From an uncultured Opitutia bacterium (GTDB taxonomy: Bacteria > Verrucomicrobiota > Verrucomicrobiia > Opitutales > Coraliomargaritaceae), in assembly GCA_937899295.1 (NCBI GenBank), contig CALBPO010000384.1, forward strand, positions 1 through 11,359: 11,359 nucleotides of DNA, in the 5' to 3' direction. Position 1 is the stretch's first letter, and every line of letters begins with the position of its first letter. The notes under the pieces are model-generated. The model saw only the letters and a program-made list of their open reading frames with translations. It was not told where the DNA came from and made no database searches. This document shows, piece by piece, positions 1 to 5,373 of this stretch. A program made the translations under genes and the position numbers.

Positions 1-14
1 GCTCGCGTGAGTGA

Positions 15-998
15 GTCAGTCTTGCTTCCGCCTGTTCCGAGGGAACGATCGGCGAACATAGCGCCAATGATGTACTAGGTGGTGTTCTTCTTCGCCTTGA
101 AGAAATGGTCGAGCTTGATGAAGGTTCGCAGTCACTCCTCGAGCGCGCTCGAAGCTTACAGATTGAGTTGCAAGATCTCGGCGAAGAGCTCGGGCACCTG
201 GTGACTGATTATGACTTCGACCCCGAAGCTATCGAGGCCGCCACAGAACGTATGAATCTCTGGCAAGAGCTACGTCGCAAATATGGCGGTAGCGTTGAAG
301 CTGTATTGAGCAAGCGCGAAGAACTTGCCCAGAAAATCGAGATTCAGGGTGACCTTGAAGGCGTGCTTGCTAAGAAACGCAAAGCGAGCGTCGACCTTGA
401 AGCGGAGCTTAAAAAACAAGCCCAGAAACTGACCGCTTCCCGTAGAAAATCCGCCAAAGTACTTGCGCAAAAAGCCGCTGATCTCTTGCAAGCACTCGGC
501 TTTAAAAAGGCGCGCTTAGAGATCGAACTCATTGCCGACGCCAAGCTCCACGAGTACGGTGATAGCCATTGCCAATTCCTCTTCGCCCCCAACGCCGGAC
601 AGAACCTCCAACCGCTTAATCAAATCGCCTCTAGCGGCGAGACCGCCCGCGTAATGCTAGCGCTCAAAACTGTGCTTGCTGAGGCGGATGCCACACCACT
701 CCTGGTCTTCGATGAAGTTGATGCCAACGTGGGGGGCGAAGTCGGTCGCGCTGTCGGTGCCGAGCTAGCGCGCTTGGCAAAAAAACACCAAGTCCTCTGT
801 GTGACCCACCTTCCCCAAGTGGCTTCGCTCGCTCACAACCACTACGTCGTTACTAAATCCCAGGATAAAGATTCCACCGCCGTGAACATTGCATCACTCG
901 GTGACAGTCGCAACGATCGCCTTGAGGAGCTGGCCCGCATGCTTGGCGATCGAAAGTCGGCCTCTGCCAGAGCGCATGCAGAAGAGTTGTTAGGTTGA
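15..998 (+). CDS. recN: DNA repair protein RecN, C-terminal part
   Basis: RecN is an SMC-like ATPase that acts in the cytoplasm at DNA double-strand breaks. Only the second half is here: the end of the coiled coil (heptad-like, Glu/Leu/Lys rich) followed by the C-terminal ATPase lobe. That lobe has an ABC signature reading ASSGETARVMLALK, a Walker B LLVFDEVDANVGG and the H-loop region VLCVTHLPQVAS, all typical of RecN. The Walker A half would lie left of position 1. The reading frame continues upstream of the first ATG (105) with RecN-like sequence to position 15. It is then interrupted by TGA at 12-14, so the gene is either broken or the edge sequence has an error. RecN is normally about 550 residues and 327 are visible. 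It is convergent with folA. The family call is firm; intactness is not. Confidence 0.9.
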   Translation, partial: VSLASACSEGTIGEHSANDVLGGVLLRLEEMVELDEGSQSLLERARSLQIELQDLGEELGHLVTDYDFDPEAIEAATERMNLWQELRRKYGGSVEAVLSKREELAQKIEIQGDLEGVLAKKRKASVDLEAELKKQAQKLTASRRKSAKVLAQKAADLLQALGFKKARLEIELIADAKLHEYGDSHCQFLFAPNAGQNLQPLNQIASSGETARVMLALKTVLAEADATPLLVFDEVDANVGGEVGRAVGAELARLAKKHQVLCVTHLPQVASLAHNHYVVTKSQDKDSTAVNIASLGDSRNDRLEELARMLGDRKSASARAHAEELLG

Positions 999-1008
999 TC
1001 GTAGCCAG

Positions 1009-1032
1009 CGGGTCTATATCCGTAGTTTTTTT
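1009..1032 (+). terminator. Weak intrinsic terminator after recN
   Basis: A 5-bp hairpin (CGGGT with ATCCG, one G-T pair, loop 1014-1017) is followed three bases later by seven T (1026-1032). It starts 11 bp past the recN stop, and folA ends on the other strand at 1058. The stem is short, so this is a plausible but weak terminator. Confidence 0.4.
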
Positions 1033-1057
1033 GGCGCGAGCAAGCTAGCAAGGCGCT

Positions 1058-1531
1058 CTACTTTTTTAACCAACGCTCAATGGAAAAATCATCGTTTCTT
1101 TCCATGACTGAGTCTAATTGGAAGTCGCTTTCAAATTCAGGGAAGAACGCGTCGCCTTCTACGCTTCGGTGCACACGGGTAAGGTAAAGTTCGCTACATT
1201 TGCCTAGCATTTGTTTGTAAATTTCACCGCCGCCAGCAATCCAGATAGTTTGATTCGTTTTAAGATGATCGAGTGCTTCTAAATCGGTAAAACTATGCAC
1301 GCCTGCGATCTCGCGAGGTGTTCGACTCAGCACGTATGTGTCACGCCCTGGTAGTGGGCGACCGATGGACTCGTAAGTCTTTCGACCCATGACAAGGATG
1401 TCGCCCATCGTAGTTTTTTTAAACCATTTAAAATCCTCAGGTAGGTGCCAAGGGATGTCGCCCCTGTTACCGATCACACGATTCTCCGACATTGCCGCGA
1501 TGGCTTTAAATTTTTTTGAAGAGTCTATCAT
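1058..1531 (-). CDS. folA: Dihydrofolate reductase
   Basis: FolA reduces dihydrofolate to tetrahydrofolate with NADPH in the cytoplasm. The protein has 157 residues, normal for bacterial DHFR (159 in E. coli). Visible landmarks in order are VIGNRGDIPWHLPEDF, with the folate-binding acidic residue Asp33 (E. coli Asp27 position); the NADPH-binding MGRKTYESIGRPLPGR; IWIAGGGEIYKQML (the GGG cofactor motif); and the C-terminal VEGDAFFPEF. The ATG lies 3 bp after the thyA stop codon, so the two are almost certainly one transcript and possibly translationally coupled. No Shine-Dalgarno sequence precedes the ATG. The pairing makes metabolic sense because ThyA oxidises the folate that FolA reduces. 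Nothing looks damaged. Confidence 0.97.
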   Translation of the reverse strand: MIDSSKKFKAIAAMSENRVIGNRGDIPWHLPEDFKWFKKTTMGDILVMGRKTYESIGRPLPGRDTYVLSRTPREIAGVHSFTDLEALDHLKTNQTIWIAGGGEIYKQMLGKCSELYLTRVHRSVEGDAFFPEFESDFQLDSVMERNDDFSIERWLKK

Positions 1532-1534
1532 TTT

Positions 1535-2329
1535 TTAAACTGCAATCGGCGCTTTGATTGCAGGATAAGGGTCGTAGTTAAGCAGTTCAAAATCCTCGAA
1601 CTTGAAGTCGTTGATGTCCTTCACGCTAGGGCTTATTTTCATTTGTGGCAGAGCGCGTGGTGCGCGCGCGAGTTGCTCTTTGGCTTGCTCGACATGGTTA
1701 GAGTAGAGGTGTAAGTCGCCGAAGGTGTGGACAAACTCTTTGGCTTTTAATCCACAGACTTGTGCGATCATCATGGTGAGCAGTGCGTAAGACGCTATGT
1801 TGAAAGGCACGCCTAGAAAGATGTCGGCACTGCGTTGGTAAAGTTGACAGCTCAGTTCGCCCTTAGCCACATAGAACTGAAAGAGGGCATGGCAAGGTGG
1901 GAGTGCCATGTCTTTTACCTCGCCAGGGTTCCAGGCGCAAACCATGTGGCGGCGACTGTCGGGATTTTTTTTGAGCGATTCGATGACTTCGGCTAGCTGA
2001 TCGACACGCGCGCCGTCGGGTGCAACCCAGTCCCGCCACTGCGCTCCGTAAACGCGGCCGAGGTTGCCGTCTTCGTCCGCCCATTCATCCCAGATGCGGA
2101 CTTTGTTTTCCTTTAAGTAGCCGATATTGGTATTACCCTGAATGAACCAAAGTAGCTCGTGTATGATTGAGCGTAGATGGAGCTTTTTCGTGGTAAGCAG
2201 GGGAAAGTTTGGCTCTAGTGAGAATCGTGCTTGTGCCCCGAAAAGAGAATAAGTGCCTGTCCCCGTACGGTCGTCACGGTAGGTGCCAGTTTCCATAACG
2301 GTGCGAAGTAGATCGTGGTAGCTTTTCAT
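1535..2329 (-). CDS. thyA: Thymidylate synthase
   Basis: ThyA methylates dUMP to dTMP using 5,10-methylenetetrahydrofolate and releases dihydrofolate; this is the de novo source of thymidylate. The protein has 264 residues, the same length as E. coli ThyA. Landmarks are [11 protein letters not shown] near residue 18 (phosphate-binding Arg), [13 protein letters not shown] at 56-68, the catalytic [11 protein letters not shown] with Cys146, [20 protein letters not shown] at 161-180 and [12 protein letters not shown] at 201-212. All are intact. The ATG at 2329 gives the canonical N-terminus and has no Shine-Dalgarno sequence. It is the first gene of the thyA-folA pair, and the DUF721 gene lies 129 bp upstream on the same strand, so thyA may be read through from it or use its own promoter. 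Confidence 0.98.
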   Translation of the reverse strand: MKSYHDLLRTVMETGTYRDDRTGTGTYSLFGAQARFSLEPNFPLLTTKKLHLRSIIHELLWFIQGNTNIGYLKENKVRIWDEWADEDGNLGRVYGAQWRDWVAPDGARVDQLAEVIESLKKNPDSRRHMVCAWNPGEVKDMALPPCHALFQFYVAKGELSCQLYQRSADIFLGVPFNIASYALLTMMIAQVCGLKAKEFVHTFGDLHLYSNHVEQAKEQLARAPRALPQMKISPSVKDINDFKFEDFELLNYDPYPAIKAPIAV

Positions 2330-2341
2330 ATAAGATGTTAT

Positions 2342-2370
2342 GATTCTTTAGGAATCTATACGCCTGTCAA
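2342..2370 (-). promoter_or_regulatory. Possible thyA promoter -35 and leader hairpin
   Basis: Read on the minus strand, a perfect TTGACA (2370 to 2365) lies 35 bp upstream of the thyA ATG. The hexamer 17 bp further on, AGAATC, is a poor -10, so the promoter call is weak. The same stretch contains a 5-bp perfect inverted repeat, GATTC and GAATC (2342-2356, 5-base loop), which would sit at or just before the transcript start. The rest of the 129-bp gap (2371-2458) shows no gene. Confidence 0.3.
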
Positions 2371-2458
2371 TCCAGTGCAGATTGAAAATGGAAGCTGCGC
2401 TTTGCGCGACCGTTCTTGTCCATGTGGGTAGATAGAAGTTGGGGAGGTAATATTACAC

Positions 2459-2824
2459 TTAGCTGCGGATCACTAATTCCTTGATTTTACTGCAATGCTC
2501 CAATGACTGTATTTTTTTTAACACCGAGCGTTTCATGAACTGTAACTCAGAGCGAAGGGTTTGATTTGTTACTGAAACGATTAGAGTGTGCTCGTCTTTA
2601 ATCCTTACAGGGTGGCAACGTTCACAGAGTCTGGGCCCGAAGATTTTTTCCCAATTTTCGACCAAGCTACGCTCTGGGCTGGGTTTCTCTAATTTGTATT
2701 GTTCTTGAAGCACTACCAGCACGCTATCAAGAAGCGCGGGCTCGTGCCGAGAAGATGTGCTCACCGTGTGTGGCAGGCCACGGAAGTCGGCGATGACATC
2801 TTCGATGTTTTTAGAAAATTTCAC
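2459..2824 (-). CDS. DUF721 / DciA-like protein
   Basis: The protein has 121 residues. From about residue 37 it matches the DUF721 pattern: NWEKIFGPRLCERCHPVRI (57-75), a beta segment HTLIVSVTNQTLRSEL (79-94), a basic helix MKRSVLKKIQSL, and an ending KIKELVIRS. DUF721 members include DciA, which helps the replicative helicase DnaB load in most bacteria that lack DnaC or DnaI; many relatives are uncharacterised. The residues LCERCHP contain a CxxC-like pair, unusual for the family core and possibly incidental. The start is GTG at 2824. No ATG is available nearby and no Shine-Dalgarno sequence is seen. The gene heads the minus-strand run dciA-like, thyA, folA, with a 129-bp gap before thyA. 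The family call is good; the DciA role is inferred. Confidence 0.8.
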   Translation of the reverse strand: MKFSKNIEDVIADFRGLPHTVSTSSRHEPALLDSVLVVLQEQYKLEKPSPERSLVENWEKIFGPRLCERCHPVRIKDEHTLIVSVTNQTLRSELQFMKRSVLKKIQSLEHCSKIKELVIRS

Positions 2825-2916
2825 TAGTGGCTTAAAAAAAAGAGAAAATTAGGAGATTTTGAGATAATTGGCACAATTTTTGTTATACAGGATACAGTTC
2901 TTTCAAACATTTTTCA

Positions 2917-3010
2917 TTTTCTCTCATGTATGGGAGTTGGGGTAAAAAATACAAAGCATAAAACAGTGTGGCGCGGGGTTTAGGGGTATTCTCCGCGTCA
3001 CTTTGCTTTT
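2917..3010 (+). ncRNA. Candidate small RNA, unit A
   Basis: This lies in the 489-bp gene-free gap. A 5' hairpin (CTCTC 2921-2925 with GGGAG 2932-2936) is followed by TTGGGGTAA (2937-2945), an A-rich linker, and an 11-bp terminator-like hairpin (2968-2978 with 2991-3001) whose loop reads TTTAGGGGTATT. The same order of elements recurs in unit B about 200 bp downstream with different stem bases but conserved pairing, which argues for an RNA selected for structure. A weak promoter is possible upstream: TTGTTA at 2880-2885 and AAACAT at 2905-2910. No coding potential is seen. It matches no RNA family I know. Ends are estimates. Confidence 0.45.
2968..3010 (+). terminator. Terminator-like hairpin of unit A
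   Basis: The 11-bp stem GTGGCGCGGGG (2968-2978) pairs with CTCCGCGTCAC (2991-3001), with two G-T pairs. The loop is TTTAGGGGTATT and a T-rich tail (TTTGCTTTT, 3002-3010) follows. The tail is interrupted, so termination may be partial. No plus-strand protein gene lies upstream, so it should end a non-coding transcript. Confidence 0.5.
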
Positions 3011-3015
3011 GATCC

Positions 3016-3124
3016 AACTAATAAGTAATTTTAATACTAACTATAAGCAAAATTAGTATATCGCACGTAGGCTTATTAACATCTTGCATATAATTATACT
3101 TATTTCACAAATAAGCTTATTAAC
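3016..3124. repeat. AT-rich stretch with repeated AATAAG words
   Basis: Between the two candidate RNAs, the word AATAAG or its complement occurs five times: 3020-3025 and 3110-3115 on plus, and 3072-3077, 3099-3104 and 3116-3121 on minus. It forms a direct repeat GCTTATTAAC (3071-3080 and 3115-3124), a perfect 12-bp palindrome AATAAGCTTATT (3110-3121), and an inverted repeat CTTATTT-CAC-AAATAAG (3099-3115). A separate inverted repeat ATACTAA/TTAGTAT lies at 3034-3059. The position just before unit B suggests regulator binding sites or a promoter region. AT richness alone produces some such repeats. Confidence 0.4.
3084..3112 (+). promoter_or_regulatory. Possible promoter of unit B
   Basis: TTGCAT (3084-3089) and ACAAAT (3107-3112) are 17 bp apart and would start transcription near 3120, just before the 5' hairpin of unit B. 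Unit A has a similar upstream layout (TTG, nine bases, ATAC; then TTTCAAACAT against TTTCACAAAT here). A TATAAT at 3089-3094 is an alternative -10 but has no good -35. The hexamers are weak matches; the shared layout is the main support. Confidence 0.3.
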
Positions 3125-3243
3125 TTTCTCCCGAAAGGGAGTTTGGGGTAACAGAAAAAGTCCTCTTTAGGTTTATCTTTAGAGGCATTAAGTAGACAAT
3201 GGTTGGCGCAGTCCTTAGGGGTAGGGACTGCGCCATTTTTTTA
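3120..3243 (+). ncRNA. Candidate small RNA, unit B
   Basis: This is the second, better-formed unit in the gap. Its 5' hairpin CTCCC-GAAA-GGGAG (3128-3141) has a GNRA tetraloop and is followed by TTTGGGGTAA (3142-3151). The middle contains a further possible hairpin (CCTCT with AGAGG, about 3162-3185). It ends in a strong terminator (3204-3243) whose loop carries TTAGGGGTAG. Compared with unit A, the linear GGGAGTT(T)GGGGTAA and the terminator loop are conserved, while stem bases differ yet still pair. No convincing reading frame is present and no plus-strand gene feeds into the terminator. A riboswitch is unlikely because dinB downstream is on the other strand. The family is unrecognised; ends are estimates. 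Confidence 0.55.
3204..3243 (+). terminator. Strong intrinsic terminator of unit B
   Basis: A perfect 11-bp stem, TGGCGCAGTCC (3204-3214) with GGACTGCGCCA (3225-3235), carries the 10-base loop TTAGGGGTAG and is followed by an unbroken run of T from 3236. This is a textbook Rho-independent terminator acting on plus-strand transcripts. Its presence without an upstream plus-strand protein gene is the best evidence that the gap is transcribed. Confidence 0.85.
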
Positions 3244-3251
3244 TTTATTTT

Positions 3252-3277
3252 AAAGCGACTCGTTAGTCGCTTTTTTT
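3252..3277 (+). terminator. Second tandem terminator
   Basis: A perfect 9-bp stem, AAAGCGACT (3252-3260) with AGTCGCTTT (3265-3273), has loop CGTT and runs into seven T (3271-3277). It lies 16 bp after the first terminator hairpin and gives the plus strand a double stop before the convergent dinB end at 3314. Read on the minus strand, the stem is followed by only three T and then A-rich sequence, so it is a poorer terminator for dinB. Confidence 0.8.
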
Positions 3278-3313
3278 GTGCTGACTATTCTTTTAGTAAG
3301 CGGGTATCACATA

Positions 3314-4363
3314 TTAAAGCCCAAGTTCCAACTGCTCGCTCCCTCCCTCGCTCTCTTTGAAACGCACGCCAATACCCAGTAATCGTATGGGCTCGCCGCT
3401 GCGCCCCCAGGCATCTTCGAGCAGTTTGTGAAAACTCGTCAACTCTGCTAGCGGGCCTGACATCTCCGCGGTGGTGCGGCGGAAGTCGCTGAACTTTAAT
3501 TTGACCAACAGTTTGGCTATCTTTCGATCGGGCGCATTTTTGCGTAAGTCTTCAACTAGCTCGCGGTGCTGTCTGTTTAAGGCTTCGCGGCAGTCTTCCA
3601 GCGTTTCTAGGTTTTTTGTAAATGTTTGCTCATTACTAAGGCTTTTGCGGATACGATTCGCTTCCACTGGCCGCTCGTCGATACCGCGACAAAGATCGTA
3701 GAGTTCCAGCCCGAAGCTACCAAATTCCTTAGCAAGCCAAGCTTTATCTCTAGTTTGGAGCTGTGCGCAGGTTTTGATACCGTGCTTGGCTAGACGGACT
3801 GAGCTTTTGGGACCGACTCCCCAAATACGCCTCACGGAGAGTTCACTCATAAAGAGGTCGACCTTTGATGGTGCCACGACGCATTGGCCGTTTGGTTTGT
3901 TCCAATCGCTCGCGATCTTGGCGATCAGCTTATTGGGTCCGATCCCCGCCGAGGCAGTCAATTCTGTCTCGGATAGAATCGCAGCGCGTATTTCCTGTGC
4001 GATCTCTGAACCGGAGCGCTTCAAATGGCTCACATCAAGGTAGGCTTCGTCGAGTGAGAGCGGTTCGACCATATCTGTATAACGGGCAAAAACTAACCGC
4101 ACAGCCTTAGAGGCAGCTCTATATAGTTCGAAGCGTACTGGTACGATAACTAGTTGAGGGCAGAGCTCACGCGCTTTAAAAACGGGCATCGCTGAACGCA
4201 CCCCAAATTCGCGAGCGGCATAATTGCACGTCGTTAACACGCCCCGACCCGAAGCGCCGCCCACCGCCAATGGGCGATTCGCTAACTCGGGGCGCTCGCG
4301 CATCTCGACTGCTGCATAAAAGCAGTCCATGTCAATGTGTATGATGCGGCGCGAGGTCTTCAT
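3314..4363 (-). CDS. dinB: DNA polymerase IV (Y-family)
   Basis: Pol IV is an error-prone translesion polymerase. Starting at ATG 4363 it has 349 residues, close to the E. coli 351. Landmarks are RRIIHIDMDCFYAAVE with catalytic Asp11, the SLDEAYLDVS motif with Asp105 and Glu106, ASAGIGPNKLIAKIASDWNKPNG (the Y-family fingerprint), a helix-hairpin-helix-like IWGVGPKSSVRLAKHGI, and the little-finger domain. It ends QLELGL, matching the E. coli C-terminal beta-clamp-binding QLVLGL. A TTG 42 bp upstream could extend the frame, but those residues are not family-like and that TTG lies inside the predicted -35 box, so ATG 4363 is preferred. No Shine-Dalgarno sequence is present. The gene is monocistronic as far as visible. 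I saw no TGTTC-N4-GAACA type LexA box upstream. Confidence 0.96.
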   Translation of the reverse strand: MKTSRRIIHIDMDCFYAAVEMRERPELANRPLAVGGASGRGVLTTCNYAAREFGVRSAMPVFKARELCPQLVIVPVRFELYRAASKAVRLVFARYTDMVEPLSLDEAYLDVSHLKRSGSEIAQEIRAAILSETELTASAGIGPNKLIAKIASDWNKPNGQCVVAPSKVDLFMSELSVRRIWGVGPKSSVRLAKHGIKTCAQLQTRDKAWLAKEFGSFGLELYDLCRGIDERPVEANRIRKSLSNEQTFTKNLETLEDCREALNRQHRELVEDLRKNAPDRKIAKLLVKLKFSDFRRTTAEMSGPLAELTSFHKLLEDAWGRSGEPIRLLGIGVRFKESEGGSEQLELGL

Positions 4364-4369
4364 AGATTT

Positions 4370-4405
4370 TTCTTTTATTACAATGTCATGGCTTTGAATT
4401 TTCAA
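4370..4405 (-). promoter_or_regulatory. dinB promoter, near-leaderless
   Basis: On the minus strand, TTGAAA (4405 to 4400) and TGTAAT (4382 to 4377) each match the sigma-70 consensus at five of six bases and are exactly 17 bp apart. The expected start is near 4370, only about 7 bases before the dinB ATG. This supports the ATG at 4363 and explains the absence of a ribosome binding site. Confidence 0.6.
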
Positions 4406-4622
4406 TGGGTATGTGAGGAGATTTTACCCGTATTCACTTTCTCACTTTATTCTTTGATCTACCCATTCCGATTTCGGGATGGTGTCATTCTAGAATTTCA
4501 TGTGCAATTATCTCCTATGGCTTGCTACTCTCTCAAGCGTCCAAAAGGTTGAATTTTGAAGAAGTTTAGATACTAATACATAGGTAATTTACCTGAATAA
4601 ATTTAAATCTCCTGAAAGACCA
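4406..4622. other. Divergent gap with dyad symmetries
   Basis: This is the gap between the dinB promoter and rsmG. It holds a 9-bp inverted repeat CCATTCCGA/TCGGGATGG around two T (4463-4482), a perfect palindrome ATTCTAGAAT (4487-4496), and a 13-bp dyad AGGTAATTTACCT (4582-4594). The last lies 28 bp before the rsmG ATG and could be an operator. A poor rsmG promoter is possible (TTGAAT near 4553, ACTAAT about 17 bp on), which would place the dyad at the transcript start. No convincing gene is seen here. The 54-codon frame 4388-4552 has no family resemblance and no ribosome binding site. Confidence 0.35.
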
Positions 4623-5288
4623 ATGGATTCGATACGTAAACAATTTCCCCAGATTGAAGAAGCTGCATGGCCATTGCTCGAAGCCTGGGCTGCGCTTCTT
4701 AGAGAGTGGAATACAAAGATTAATCTCATCTCACGTAAAGACATTGAGTATCTCGAGGCGCGGCATCTGTCGCACTGCCTATCGATTACTAATCACCTTA
4801 AACTGATGAGCGGTACGCGTATCATGGATGTGGGTACTGGTGGTGGTTTTCCTGGTATCATTATGGCAATCTGCTACCCGCAGGCCCATTTCACTCTGAT
4901 CGATTCAATCGGTAAGAAGATTACCGTCGTTCAAGATCTCGTGGACAAGCTTGAACTTAAGAATGTAGAAGCTCGTCAATGCCGCGCCGAAGAGGTCAAA
5001 AAAAAGTTCGACTTTATTACCGGGCGTGCAGTCAAAAATTTACCTGAATATTTTAGCTGGATCAAAGATAACGTTCGCCGGGGCGAGCGTAACTCAATTC
5101 CCAACGGAGTGCTCTATTGGAAAGGCGGTGAACTCGACGACGAATTAGCCGAACTCGGGATTCGCCCGCGAAAGACGATTTCTTTGGGTGAGACTTTCAG
5201 CGATCCATACTTCGAACAAAAATATATCCTCCACTTTGATGCGCGCGACGTGCCAAGAGCGCGCAAGCCTAAGCAGGAAGTTCATTAA
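4623..5288 (+). CDS. rsmG: 16S rRNA (guanine-527-N7) methyltransferase RsmG
   Basis: RsmG (GidB) methylates N7 of G527 in 16S rRNA using S-adenosylmethionine, in the cytoplasm. The protein has 221 residues, near the usual 205-240. Features are the N-terminal [21 protein letters not shown] (29-49), the SAM-binding [12 protein letters not shown] (68-79), the acidic LIDSIGKK (92-99) that contacts the cofactor, the [10 protein letters not shown] segment (131-140), and LPNG-like [13 protein letters not shown] (159-171). The IPNG/WKGGEL form resembles the Bacteroidetes-Verrucomicrobia branch rather than E. coli. The ATG has only a weak GAAAG about 6 bases upstream. It stands alone, divergent from dinB and convergent with the C39-like gene. 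No clear terminator hairpin was found in the 85-bp convergent gap. Confidence 0.95.
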   Translation: MDSIRKQFPQIEEAAWPLLEAWAALLREWNTKINLISRKDIEYLEARHLSHCLSITNHLKLMSGTRIMDVGTGGGFPGIIMAICYPQAHFTLIDSIGKKITVVQDLVDKLELKNVEARQCRAEEVKKKFDFITGRAVKNLPEYFSWIKDNVRRGERNSIPNGVLYWKGGELDDELAELGIRPRKTISLGETFSDPYFEQKYILHFDARDVPRARKPKQEVH

Positions 5289-5373
5289 ACGGGGCGTGTG
5301 AGCTTGCTAAATCTTATTGCTTGGATTGCTGGTTTTGATAGTAGTATTTTTAGACAGAGTAAGGAAGCCATAC

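Noticed and set aside
1033..1057. AGCAAG direct repeat and GCTAGC palindrome between recN and folA as a bidirectional terminator
   Set aside because: The arms form only a 4-bp stem on either strand, too weak to call.
2868..2884. Sigma-54-like TTGGCAC-N5-TTGTT upstream of unit A
   Set aside because: The -24 half is perfect but the critical -12 GC reads GT, and no enhancer-binding site or sigma-54 context is visible.
2825..3313. Riboswitch (for example tetrahydrofolate) or integron attC sites in the long gap
   Set aside because: The hairpins point along the plus strand, away from thyA and folA, and no plus-strand gene follows. No attC core sites, integrase or cassette genes are present.
4388..4552. 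54-codon plus-strand frame in the dinB-rsmG gap
   Set aside because: It has no recognisable family, no ribosome binding site, and overlaps the dinB promoter and dyads. It is more likely chance.
5082..5101. 8-9 bp GC-rich hairpin inside rsmG
   Set aside because: It lies in a well-conserved coding stretch, has a two-base loop and no T run, so it looks incidental.
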